A DNA stretch of 64,000 nt from Brettanomyces bruxellensis (lineage: Eukaryota > Ascomycota > Pichiomycetes > Pichiales > Pichiaceae). The stretch spans positions 2,232,001 to 2,296,000 of the forward strand of contig NC_054689.1 in NCBI RefSeq assembly GCF_011074885.1, read 5' to 3'. Below the pieces are notes generated by a model. That model made no database searches. It was not told where the DNA came from and was given only the letters and a program-made list of their open reading frames with translations. Shown one piece after another: positions 46,963 through 56,382 of the stretch (its first letter is position 1; each line of letters begins with the position of its first letter). The position numbers and the translations under genes were made by a program.

Positions 46963-47715
46963 ATGGCTGACAGATATTCGTTTTCCTTAACGACATTTTC
47001 CCCAAGCGGAAAGCTTAAGCAGATTGAGCATGCTTTAGCTGCAGTTAACCAGGGTGTCACTTCATTGGGTATAAAGGCAACAAATGGAATCATTCTTGCC
47101 ACAGAGAGAAAGTCAAATTCAGTGTTAGTCAATTCAGATTTCACGGACAAAATAGTTAACATTACACCAGATATTGGAATGACATATTCAGGTATGGGTC
47201 CTGACTTCAGAGTTCTATCGGATAAATCAAGAAAAGTTGCACATACCAAATATAAGAGGATCTACAACGAGTACCCACCTACGAAGATTCTTGTTTCAGA
47301 TATTGCACAGATCATGCAGGAAGCAACCCAGAGTCCCGGTGTGAGACCATATGGTGTTTCTCTTCTTGTTGGAGGATACGATGATAATAGTGGCTTTATG
47401 CTTTATCAAGTTGATCCCTCTGGTTCATACTTTCCATGGAAAGCCACTGCAATTGGTAGAGGATCGAATGCGGCCAAGACATTTTTAGAGAAGAGATGGA
47501 ATGAAGAATTGGAGCTTGAGGATGCCATCCATATTGCACTTCTAACCTTAAAAGAATCCGTGGAAGGTGAGATGAATGGAAATACCGTCGAGATAAGTAT
47601 CATCGGTAATGCAAACGACAATCTGTTGGGATATAAAGGTGTGTCCGGAGCTACTGGTCCAAGATTCAGGAATCTCTCACCACAAGAAATTAACGATAGA
47701 CTAGATGCTTTATGA
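46963..47715 (+). CDS. PRE8: 20S proteasome subunit alpha-2
   Basis: Pre8 is an outer-ring (alpha) subunit of the 20S proteasome. The 250-aa product equals the S. cerevisiae length. It begins MADRYSFSLTTFSPSGKL, the alpha-subunit N-terminal signature with the YSFSLTTFSPSG box, and contains SLGIKATNGIILATERK, the alpha-2 blocks SGMGPDFRVLSDKSRKVAHT and VRPYGVSLLVGGYD, and a FPWKATAIGRGSNAAKTFLE segment. No catalytic threonine is expected in alpha subunits. The start at 46963 is fixed by this N-terminal motif. Confidence 0.97.
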   Translation: MADRYSFSLTTFSPSGKLKQIEHALAAVNQGVTSLGIKATNGIILATERKSNSVLVNSDFTDKIVNITPDIGMTYSGMGPDFRVLSDKSRKVAHTKYKRIYNEYPPTKILVSDIAQIMQEATQSPGVRPYGVSLLVGGYDDNSGFMLYQVDPSGSYFPWKATAIGRGSNAAKTFLEKRWNEELELEDAIHIALLTLKESVEGEMNGNTVEISIIGNANDNLLGYKGVSGATGPRFRNLSPQEINDRLDAL

Positions 47716-48300
47716 GAGATTTCATTCCAAGTATGAGCGTGCAAGCTGCTGTGTATAATGTTTGTTTATCCAATCAGGGTAATGAAGAGAAAAGAATTAT
47801 AGATTGTACTTGTAGGTTGTTGCTACTCACAGATTAGTGTTACTCTGTACAGGATTGATAATAATTCAAAGTCGACAAGTAAAAAAAAATGCATGACATT
47901 AAAAATATAAAGGGATTGTTGGATTGAATGATGATCTGTTTCCTTGAATGATTCAGGGACGTAAAATGCATACTCACCCACTCTTTATAATCATACGATG
48001 GGGATATTTGATGCCGTTTAGTGCGATGGCCCTATTACGAGAAAAATGACCGCAAGAAAAAAAGTCAATTATTTAACTCTTTATCGTCCATAGCGTATTT
48101 CCTGTGGCTAAATAATTTCAATCTCGAATATTGAAGACGCTTTCTTTGCCATAAAGACAACACGAAGCACATCTTTCTTTTGGACGAATTTATAAATCAC
48201 ATCCAAGAAAGCAAAGTTTGGTTGTAGTTCAAGTGGAAAAAGCTAGAATCAAACTTATTTGTGTGGTTCCCATCTATTAGCATTGGCTTTATTATCAAAA
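47716..48300. other. intergenic region PRE8-APE4
   Basis: This 585-bp gap holds the PRE8 3' end and the APE4 promoter. A box-C-like AATGATGAT (about 47928) has no matching D box nearby, so no snoRNA is called. The APE4 frame extends to a TTG at 48259 without an ATG. Confidence 0.5.
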
Positions 48301-49734
48301 ATGAGTTCAACCCTGAAACAGGCTCAGGGTTTCATTGACTTTGTGAACGCATCACCTACACCTTATCATGTTGTCGAAAACGTTAAAAAGCAGCTTACAA
48401 GTGCAGGATTTGCTTGTATTTCTGAACGTCTTAGCTGGGCTGGTAAGTTGAAAAAAAATGGAAAATACTTTGTCACTAGAAACTCTTCTTCAATTATAGC
48501 ATTTACTGTCGGTGGACAATATCGCCCTGGAAATGGCATTGCTATTGTTGGAGGTCATACAGACTCACCAACCCTAAGAGTGAAACCAACTTCGGACATC
48601 AAAAAAGATGGCTTTACTGAGGTTGGTGTTGAAACTTATGGTGGAGGAATTTGGCACACTTGGTTTGATAGAGATCTTTCACTTGCCGGAAGGGTCTTTG
48701 TCAGAAATTCTACAACTGGCAATTATGAGTACAAACTTTTGAAAATTGACCGGCCAATCTTGAGGATCCCCACCCTCGCCATTCATCTTGACAAGGAAAG
48801 AGGAAAGTTCGAATTTAATAAAGAAACACAATTAAGACCAGTTTTGGGAACAGATAATGAATCATTATCTTCAAAAGATGCAGAGGAAAATGATAAGAAC
48901 TTTGAAGTTATCAAGTCAGTCATTCAAAGACACAACAAGAAACTAGTCAAGGTGATCTCGGAAGAATTAAATGTCAAACCTGAAGACATCGAGGATTTCG
49001 AGTTGGTCCTTTTTGATACGCAGAAGTCTTGTCTTGGGGGCCTGGAGAATGAATTTATCTTTTCACCAAGATTGGACAATCAGGTCACTTGTTATTCGGC
49101 CATTCAAGGCTTGATACAGTCTACGGAAAATCTCCAGTCAGAAACTGGCATTAGGTTGGTTTCACTCTTTGATCACGAGGAAATTGGCTCACAGAGTGCA
49201 CAGGGTGCAGACTCATCTTTCTTACCTGACATCTTGCATAGATTGACAAGTTTAACATTTAATCCGACCTCAGATCTTTCATCCCAACTTTCCCCGGATC
49301 ACTTCTTTAACTGCATGTCCAAATCATTTGTTATTTCATCTGATATGGCCCACGCTGTTCATCCAAACTACTCGGAGAATTACGAGGCATTGAACAGGCC
49401 AAAGTTGAACGCCGGACCTGTGTTTAAAATTAATGCTAACCAGAGATATGTTACAAACTCACCAGGTATTGTTTTAATGAAGAAAATTGCCTCCATTGGC
49501 AAAGTTCCAATGCAATTATTTGTCATTCGGAATGATTCACCATGCGGAAGTACCATTGGCCCAATGATTGCGGCAAAATTGGGTATAAGAACTTTGGATA
49601 TTGGAAATCCTCAGTTGAGTATGCATTCTATTAGAGAAACATGTGGCTCAAAGGATATTGAGCAGTTGGTCAATTTATTCCGGACTTATTTTGAGAAGTA
49701 CACCACAATTGAGTCCAAGATAATTGTTGACTAA
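48301..49734 (+). CDS. APE4: aspartyl aminopeptidase, M18 family
   Basis: Ape4 removes N-terminal Asp/Glu from peptides; in S. cerevisiae it is cytosolic and delivered to the vacuole by autophagy. The product is 477 aa from the ATG at 48301 (MSSTLKQAQGFIDFVNASPT). The M18 zinc-site motifs are all present: GGHTDSPTLRVKP, WFDRDLSLAGRV, SLFDHEEIGSQSAQGADS, SSDMAHAVHPNY and the C-terminal MHSIRETCGSKD. It is not the vacuolar aminopeptidase I form, because no N-terminal Cvt propeptide precedes the catalytic domain. Length agrees with S. cerevisiae Ape4 (490 aa). Confidence 0.95.
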   Translation: MSSTLKQAQGFIDFVNASPTPYHVVENVKKQLTSAGFACISERLSWAGKLKKNGKYFVTRNSSSIIAFTVGGQYRPGNGIAIVGGHTDSPTLRVKPTSDIKKDGFTEVGVETYGGGIWHTWFDRDLSLAGRVFVRNSTTGNYEYKLLKIDRPILRIPTLAIHLDKERGKFEFNKETQLRPVLGTDNESLSSKDAEENDKNFEVIKSVIQRHNKKLVKVISEELNVKPEDIEDFELVLFDTQKSCLGGLENEFIFSPRLDNQVTCYSAIQGLIQSTENLQSETGIRLVSLFDHEEIGSQSAQGADSSFLPDILHRLTSLTFNPTSDLSSQLSPDHFFNCMSKSFVISSDMAHAVHPNYSENYEALNRPKLNAGPVFKINANQRYVTNSPGIVLMKKIASIGKVPMQLFVIRNDSPCGSTIGPMIAAKLGIRTLDIGNPQLSMHSIRETCGSKDIEQLVNLFRTYFEKYTTIESKIIVD

Positions 49735-49990
49735 ATCACCGGAAGTTTATATAAGAGTAAATGGAAAAGTATATATATATATATGTGAATAAGTTGAAAA
49801 GATAATTGTACCATGCACCACGAAACTTTTGGAGGAGCCTCTTTTTTATTTATTTATTTTTTTATTTTTTTTTTTTTTCACGTACTATTCAAACTGAATT
49901 AGATTGCATTTCTTATTTTAAAGCATCGATCTCCACAGGCAGTTTGTCTATGATGCTAAGCACAAGATAATATAATATTGAATAACAGTC

Positions 49991-51109
49991 ATGCAATTTT
50001 GGGTAAACTGGGTGGGCCTCATACTTTTTATCGCTGATGGTGTATTGGGCTCCACAGTAAATGTCTTTCCATCACTCCTATTATCATACGGCTTGATTCC
50101 CGGATTGAGAAGCTCGATAGATCATTCAAGTCAAATGCCATATCAAAAGGCGGAAGCAGAAACTATTATTGGAAGGGCCTTTGAGCAGTGTCTATCACAT
50201 GCATATATAATAGCAGATATACCGGGTTTAGTACTTTCTGACTTTGCACATTTTGAGGCATTTCAAACTTTAAGAAAGCAGGCTGCTGCTGCGAGTACTA
50301 TAATTAGTATGCCCAACGTTCTAACTGATGATCTTGGAAATACACTTGATATGGATAAGATTGAAAATATTTTGAAAGTGAACTGCGACGTGAAGGTAAT
50401 GGATGTCAAAGGAAACGACAAGAATAGTATGGAGAAATATATTGACACGCAAAGAAGGTTGATAAGAATCAGTTTTCCTGCATTGAACAGCAACTCCACT
50501 CTGGATGCCAGATTAGCAAGACTTAAAGAGTATGATGAGGTGATTAAGGAGGTCTTCAGAATATTGCCAACGCCTAATATCGTAACGCTTTTTACAACTA
50601 ATACATCTACCACAGTTGATTTGGATGAAATATCAAACACAGAAAATGTCATCGAGGAGAGTGAAATACCAGAGAGTCCTAAGATGATTAGCTTATCAAT
50701 TCAGAAGAAAATGAAACAGTCTAAGCGGATGATTTTTCCGGATATTACAATATTCGACAAAAGTCGTTATTACGATTATGAAAGAAACAGCAATACGAAC
50801 CAGGATGTGTATGTGAGGAAGAAAACACCTAAAAATGATAAATCATGGTTATCTCGGAAAAAGAAGGTTATTAAGAAGAAGTCATCGTTGTATAGATTTG
50901 GAGAAGATGATAAAGAATTATCATCTGTATTTATCAATGTTAAGTTCATTCATGATAATGCATTGTTGATATTTTGCGTGATCTCAGTTTTGGGCCTTAT
51001 CATATTTGGAGATGTGATTAGAATTGCGTTGGGATTCGTTACAGGTGCTTTGTCAAAACACACGAAATCAGAAAGCAAATCAACAGGAAAACGCGAAAAG
51101 CAAGATTAA
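49991..51109 (+). CDS. BIG1: Big1-like ER membrane protein
   Basis: Big1 is an ER type I membrane protein needed for cell-wall beta-1,6-glucan and related to V-ATPase assembly factors of the Ac45 type. The 372-aa product starts with a hydrophobic signal sequence (about 1-22, MQFWVNWVGLILFIADGVLG), has a luminal domain with SHAYIIADIPGLVLSDFAHF and a basic stretch near 285-305, then one transmembrane helix at about 325-347 and a short Lys-rich cytosolic tail. The topology and the IIADIPGL segment fit Big1 proteins. Sequence similarity is only moderate, so an unrelated type I membrane protein remains possible. Confidence 0.65.
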   Translation: MQFWVNWVGLILFIADGVLGSTVNVFPSLLLSYGLIPGLRSSIDHSSQMPYQKAEAETIIGRAFEQCLSHAYIIADIPGLVLSDFAHFEAFQTLRKQAAAASTIISMPNVLTDDLGNTLDMDKIENILKVNCDVKVMDVKGNDKNSMEKYIDTQRRLIRISFPALNSNSTLDARLARLKEYDEVIKEVFRILPTPNIVTLFTTNTSTTVDLDEISNTENVIEESEIPESPKMISLSIQKKMKQSKRMIFPDITIFDKSRYYDYERNSNTNQDVYVRKKTPKNDKSWLSRKKKVIKKKSSLYRFGEDDKELSSVFINVKFIHDNALLIFCVISVLGLIIFGDVIRIALGFVTGALSKHTKSESKSTGKREKQD

Positions 51110-51367
51110 ATATCAGTATAGAGGCCATCTTGTTTATAATGCAATGATTTTAATTGGTGTGTGTATTATAGAGAAACCAGTAGTATGACTTATCGTTTGA
51201 ATATTTTGCTAAACCTCGGTGCGATGCTCTCTCCTTTTATTTTATTTTTTTTTCAGTGTGTTATTCTATTCCTTTTTCCTTATCTTTTCTACTTCAGGGC
51301 ATGTTACATCAATCTTTACTACTCTTTACAGTAGCCTTTTTTATCCGAATCAAGCATTAATACCAAC

Positions 51368-53761
51368 ATGTTTACCAATACTTTGCACATTCAATTACAA
51401 CACCGTTTGCGTTCTCTAGTACCTAGGGCATTTTCCTCGGTGGCTCAATTTACAAAAGTCTCAGATGAAGTGAGGCAAGCTGTTGCAGAGAATAAGCCAG
51501 TGGTGGCTTTAGAAAGTACAATTATCACCCATGGGCTTCCTTATCCTGCTAATGTACAAATGGCTATCAACGTGGAAGCAGTGGTGAGGAAGTGTAATGC
51601 TGTTCCGGCCACAATTGGCTTTGTGCGAGGTCGGCCGACAGTTGGTCTCAGTTTGGAGGAAATCGAACATTTGGCAGATATAAAGCGTCCAAAATACAAG
51701 ATTTCACGTAGGGACATTCCAGTGATAATGAGTGGTGGTTTAAGTGGCGGAACGACAATTGCTGCTACTATGATTCTAGCACATCAACAAGGAATTGATA
51801 TTATGGCTACAGGTGGCTTAGGTGGAGTTTCCAGGCCGCATAACTTAATGGATGTCAGTGCTGATTTGGATGAATTGTCCAAAACTCCGGTTGGCGTCAT
51901 TTGCTCAGGTCCGAAATCGATTTTGGATGTTCAACGAACCATGGAGTATCTAGAGACCAAGGGTGTACCTGTTTTCACATTTGACGATGGGGGATTTCCG
52001 AATGCATCGGGTCATCATGTTTTAAATGTACCTGGCTTTTACACTAGAGACTCCGGGGTACCATCGCCATTCAGTTTTGCAAGGCATTCCGATGCTGCCA
52101 GTGTTATATATAACGGAAAATATGGGATGAACTTGAACAATGGATACGTGTTTTGCATTCCAGCTCCTTCAGACATCGCAATGCCAAAGGAAATTATCGA
52201 AAAGGTGATAGAGTCTGCTCTTGCTGAGGCAAACGAGATGGGTGTCCGAGGAAAAGACCTCACGCCTTTTCTTTTGGGAAGGATCAACAGTATGACAAAT
52301 GGGGCAAGTGTGAAATGTAACGTTGCCTTTGTGAAGAACAATGCGGCCTTTGCATCTAGTGTCGCAGCAAATTTATGCAAGTTGAAAAGTGATGCAGGGT
52401 TGAAAGTTTCCTCTGCAGATAAGAACTTCGTATCAAATACTAATGCGGCAACGAAAAATACAAGTAGTAGTCCCAAGAATGTTACCAAAGATCATGAAGA
52501 TACTAATCTCGGTATCTCGTCTGTTGCGGTTATTGGATCCGTTGCCATGGATTCAACAAGTTCAATTGGCATGAACACCAGTGTAGTGATGGGTGACTCT
52601 AACCCTGGTAAAACGGTCCATTCTATTGGAGGAGTTGGCTTCAATGTGGCATTAGCCTGTTCATCAAGTACCAGACAGAAAACCAAGGCATCTCCATTAT
52701 TCATCTCTGCCATAAATGGTGAGGACTTAACTGGCTCTTCCATTCTCAAAAGAATTGGGAAGTTAGGAATTTCTGCTGAAGGTTTACAGAATCTTAAAGA
52801 CCAGAATACGGCAGAGTATACATCTGTTCACGATGAGACGGGAAAATTAATAGTTGCCTGTGCAGATATGGACATTATAGAGCATCTCTCCGAGAAGGCA
52901 ACCATAGAAAAGTTACAAGAGCACAAACCATCACATATTCTTATGGATTCTAATATCCCGGTGAAATTGATGAACTCAGTTTTAAAATACTCTAAGGATA
53001 ACTCAGCAAAGCTTATATATGAACCTACATCCGCGGTCAAAGCATACAAATTAGGCCAGGCCGCTGTTCATAGTTATCCTGATAATGAGATTACCATGAT
53101 CACCCCCACTATAAATGAGTTAAATACAGTGTTTGAGTCCTTCCACGAAAATGCAAAATTCCAGGATCTCGATACCTGGTTTCCTGTGATTGATTCGCTT
53201 AAGATTGATAAACTTAGGGATAAGCTAGAAAGGTGTACTGCGAAGCTGCCTTATTTACAGCACTATATTGAAAATGGTCTGTTTCAAGAAGCCTTTCGGA
53301 TTCTTCCATACGCACCAAACATGTTCATTAAAGATGGGGCTAATGGTGTTTTTTGCATTCATTTAACTGATGACATCTCGATGGCTGCCAAAATTGTTGA
53401 TCCTTACAGCTTTAGCTTTAAGGACGGAAGAAAGACTGAAGCCGTCTTCACTATAGTACAGGAAGGAGCCCAAGGTCTTGGAATTGTCATTCAACATTTT
53501 CCAGGCTATGACATTTCACCAAATGAAATAAAAAGTGTTACTGGAGCAGGAGATTCAATGGTTGGATACCTGCTTTCGGAACTGGCTGCTAACGATAATT
53601 CTCCAAAACGCTTTCTTTTAAATCAGTTGGAAAATTCCAAAAGAGAGAAGTTAATAATGGATTCGCAGAAGGTGGCCTGCTTAAGTTTGATGTCAGATAA
53701 TGCAGTTGACCCTATTGCTATCAGGAAATTTATCCAAGAAGGGGAACCTGATCTCGATTAA
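51368..53761 (+). CDS. pseudouridine-5'-phosphate glycosidase / pseudouridine kinase fusion
   Basis: This bifunctional enzyme of pseudouridine breakdown links a kinase (PsuK, pfkB fold), which phosphorylates pseudouridine, to a glycosidase (PsuG), which splits the product into uracil and ribose 5-phosphate. The 797-aa protein has PsuG first (about 30-340): VVALESTIITHGLPYP with Glu49, MATGGLGGVSR, and SGPKSILDV with the imine-forming Lys183. A Ser/Asn/Lys-rich linker (about 345-375) leads to the pfkB kinase (about 378-797) with VTGAGDSMVGYL (catalytic Asp729). The N-terminus (Arg/Ser/His-rich, no acidic residues to about 28) resembles a mitochondrial presequence. S. cerevisiae lacks this enzyme as far as I know. 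Confidence 0.92.
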   Translation: MFTNTLHIQLQHRLRSLVPRAFSSVAQFTKVSDEVRQAVAENKPVVALESTIITHGLPYPANVQMAINVEAVVRKCNAVPATIGFVRGRPTVGLSLEEIEHLADIKRPKYKISRRDIPVIMSGGLSGGTTIAATMILAHQQGIDIMATGGLGGVSRPHNLMDVSADLDELSKTPVGVICSGPKSILDVQRTMEYLETKGVPVFTFDDGGFPNASGHHVLNVPGFYTRDSGVPSPFSFARHSDAASVIYNGKYGMNLNNGYVFCIPAPSDIAMPKEIIEKVIESALAEANEMGVRGKDLTPFLLGRINSMTNGASVKCNVAFVKNNAAFASSVAANLCKLKSDAGLKVSSADKNFVSNTNAATKNTSSSPKNVTKDHEDTNLGISSVAVIGSVAMDSTSSIGMNTSVVMGDSNPGKTVHSIGGVGFNVALACSSSTRQKTKASPLFISAINGEDLTGSSILKRIGKLGISAEGLQNLKDQNTAEYTSVHDETGKLIVACADMDIIEHLSEKATIEKLQEHKPSHILMDSNIPVKLMNSVLKYSKDNSAKLIYEPTSAVKAYKLGQAAVHSYPDNEITMITPTINELNTVFESFHENAKFQDLDTWFPVIDSLKIDKLRDKLERCTAKLPYLQHYIENGLFQEAFRILPYAPNMFIKDGANGVFCIHLTDDISMAAKIVDPYSFSFKDGRKTEAVFTIVQEGAQGLGIVIQHFPGYDISPNEIKSVTGAGDSMVGYLLSELAANDNSPKRFLLNQLENSKREKLIMDSQKVACLSLMSDNAVDPIAIRKFIQEGEPDLD

Positions 53762-54882
53762 AGCTAGAATGGTATTTTTAATATTAACATGCGTACATTT
53801 TTCATGAAAATTCCTCGTCCAATAATTTCCATATTTCCTCTGCAAAATGTTGAATTGCCGAATATTGTCATACATTTATTCGTAAACGAATAGTTTTGCA
53901 TCGCTATGCGTTTGTCATCACTTAGCTTCCGAGATATCCGCAAATATACACATTATGTAACGTTGAGAATGGCTGATAAGAGGATTGAATGTGATAGAGT
54001 AGGATATCCTAATTCTAAAGAAATAACCACATTTGTCTATGTGGATCGCCAGCAAGATGTATTAATTACAATATCTATGATGTGTCCCGCTAATAATAAC
54101 GAGTCCTAATATATTATGCTTCGTTTTACGTGCCTTTGCAATCTGCCAGTTAGTTTAATCAATAAAGTTGTGCTTGCATACACTAAGATTAAAAATAAAA
54201 GCTGGAATTCGGCCCCTCCGTATATAAATTCATGGTTTAATAATTAATCCTCGGTTTAAATTTAAGCCGTTTATTTCAAGCAATCGATCGTCCTCTGGGA
54301 GAATAGCACATGTTTCGTATCGTTTAGTTGGGCATATCGCAGCAAATTTTTTTTTTTTTTTTTTTTTTTTTTGTCCGCACGACCCCATCTCAGCACAACA
54401 AACCGAAGATCCAGCAAGTTCCGCTTTAAGCTCCACAGTGCGTTAGAGCCGGTACGAAGTGTCTTGATGCGGGATCTAGCATGATATTCAATCGGGAAGA
54501 TTTTATGGCTTTTTTTTTTTCAGTTTCCATTTTTTTTTCTCCTCCGTCTCCGTCCTCTTTCTCGTTTCCACTCGTATCTCTTACTCTCCGTATCGCGGCC
54601 AGTTTATAAATAACTACAACTCGAAAAGTTGCTTTTCCGTATTGGTTTTTATAACCCGAGAGGCTGTACGTTAAATGTCATATTCTGGTCACAACTTTTG
54701 CGATTGTTACCTTAGTAACTTAAAAGCAGCTTAATTAGAAAATATCCGCTCGGAGCTCAGACCAAGTATTTTTTTGTTAAATCGAACCGTGGGACTATAT
54801 CGCTCTTTTTGCCGTTATCTATTTTCACCAATTGTTCATTTTGAGTATTAAATTTAAGCCTATACCGTGTGGATAATCAAAT
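53762..54882. other. intergenic region PsuG-PsuK gene - CSR1
   Basis: This 1,121-bp gap has no confident gene. A 67-codon frame (53906-54109) begins MRLSSLSFRDIRKY and has no similarity I recognise; its length is within chance for AT-rich DNA. A 26-T run lies at 54347-54372, and pyrimidine-rich DNA precedes CSR1 (54508-54600). Confidence 0.5.
54347..54372. repeat. poly(dA:dT) tract, 26 T
   Basis: An uninterrupted run of 26 T lies about 510 bp upstream of the CSR1 ATG. It is the longest homopolymer in the window. Assembly length errors are common at such runs. Confidence 0.8.
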
Positions 54883-56196
54883 ATGACTACGGAAGAATGG
54901 GAAGTCGCTCCAGGGCACGTGGAAACACTTACCGAAGAGCAGGAAAAAAAGCTTAAACTTGTTTGGACTTATTTGCTTACTTTCTTTGGTTACAAACTAG
55001 CTTTACCTGAGCCTCGTGCAATATCCAGGCGCTCAACAACAAACTCCGTTCTAAGTGCAAAAACGGAAAGTTCGACCAAAAGTAAGGGCTTGTTCGGCAG
55101 ATTCAGAAAATCACATAAAAAGACAGAGTCCATTGAAAAATTGGAACGCGTTATATCGCATCCTTCTACAGATGTATCATCGAAAGAAGATGCCGGAGGT
55201 AGAATACATTACGCATTTAAAGGTTTAAATAGTGATGATATGAAAAAGGCATTTTGGGGTTTCCTTCGTCAGGACACTCCCGACAATCTTGTCCTCCGAT
55301 TTGTTAGAGCAAGGAAATGGGATGTTGACAAGTCGTTGGTGATGATGACAGATACCATGAAATGGAGATGCTATGAAGGAAAGCCTGACAAGATTCTATG
55401 TTCCGGAGAACTCGGATGTGTTGAAAATGATAAGCCTGGTGTCATTTATCAGTTCCAGCTTGGAAAATGTATTATACATGGACATGATCGTAAGGGAAGA
55501 CCAATTGCGATGGTTAGAGCTCGTAAGCATCATTCCTCGGACCAGACGCCGGAAGAAGTCGAGATTTATACAATGTTGATCATAGAGTATGCAAGGCTTA
55601 TGTTGAATGAGCCAATTGACACTTGCGATATTCTTTTCAATCTTTCCAAAATGACAATGGCCAACATGGACTGGGGTGCAGTTAGTTACATAGTTAGATG
55701 CTTTGAATCGCATTATCCCGAGTCTCTTGGAATCTTATTTGTTCATAAGGCACCCTGGATATTCAGTGGAATCTGGAAGATCGTGAAAACCTGGCTAGAT
55801 CCCGTTGTCGCTTCAAAAATCGTTTTCACAAACAGTGATAAGGATTTGGAGAAGTATATAGAGCGTGACAACATTCCAAAGGAAGTTGGAGGAGATGATG
55901 ATTACGAATGGCATTATTTGGACCCTACACCTTCAGAAAATGGTCACTTGTACAACGACCAGGAAAAGAAGAAAGCTTTGGAGGATGAGCGTAAAGAACT
56001 TACCGATAGCTTTATTGACAAAACCATTGAGTGGATTGAAGCACCTGATGATCAGGTTACTGCTACACTCTTAAAGGAGAGAATTCAGATAGGGAGAGCT
56101 TTGGCTAAGAATTACAGGAAGCTTGATGGTTATATTAGAAACAGAAGTTTCTATGATCGTACTGGAGCTCTTAACGTGGAATCGCCAACTAGTTGA
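54883..56196 (+). CDS. CSR1: Csr1/Sfh2, Sec14-like phosphatidylinositol transfer protein
   Basis: Csr1 is a CRAL-TRIO lipid-transfer protein that binds phosphatidylinositol (and squalene in S. cerevisiae) and acts in lipid metabolism and secretion. The 437-aa product has an N-terminal helical part beginning LTEEQEKKLKLVWTYLL, a short basic Ser-rich linker (about 45-90), the CRAL-TRIO N-helices (DNLVLRFVRARKWDVDKSLV) and the lipid-binding domain with HHSSDQTPEEVE, CFESHYPESLGILFVHKAPW and DPVVASKIVFTNS. The C-terminal extension NYRKLDGYIRNRSFYDRTG is specific to Csr1. Length is close to S. cerevisiae Csr1 (408 aa). Confidence 0.95.
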   Translation: MTTEEWEVAPGHVETLTEEQEKKLKLVWTYLLTFFGYKLALPEPRAISRRSTTNSVLSAKTESSTKSKGLFGRFRKSHKKTESIEKLERVISHPSTDVSSKEDAGGRIHYAFKGLNSDDMKKAFWGFLRQDTPDNLVLRFVRARKWDVDKSLVMMTDTMKWRCYEGKPDKILCSGELGCVENDKPGVIYQFQLGKCIIHGHDRKGRPIAMVRARKHHSSDQTPEEVEIYTMLIIEYARLMLNEPIDTCDILFNLSKMTMANMDWGAVSYIVRCFESHYPESLGILFVHKAPWIFSGIWKIVKTWLDPVVASKIVFTNSDKDLEKYIERDNIPKEVGGDDDYEWHYLDPTPSENGHLYNDQEKKKALEDERKELTDSFIDKTIEWIEAPDDQVTATLLKERIQIGRALAKNYRKLDGYIRNRSFYDRTGALNVESPTS

Positions 56197-56251
56197 CCGT
56201 CGTTACTGCCGATTCTAGGAAGGTTTTGTTTACCCGGGTAGGCTTAAATGC

Positions 56252-56268
56252 AATAATAATAATAATAA
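56252..56268. repeat. AAT trinucleotide run
   Basis: About six tandem AAT units lie in the CSR1-BNA2 convergent spacer. This is a simple microsatellite of no obvious function. Confidence 0.7.
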
Positions 56269-56382
56269 CATAAAACGTAAGTATTAGACGTTTTTGGTCT
56301 AGTGCCAATGTAAGTAAAATAAGGTAAATGTGATAGACAGCGGATAAATATAGAATAAAACGTCGCAAAGAAAAAAAAAGCA

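Noticed and set aside
53906..54109. 67-codon frame after the PsuG-PsuK gene
   Set aside because: No similarity, and the length is unremarkable in AT-rich DNA; no RNA evidence. It is noted in the intergenic entry only.
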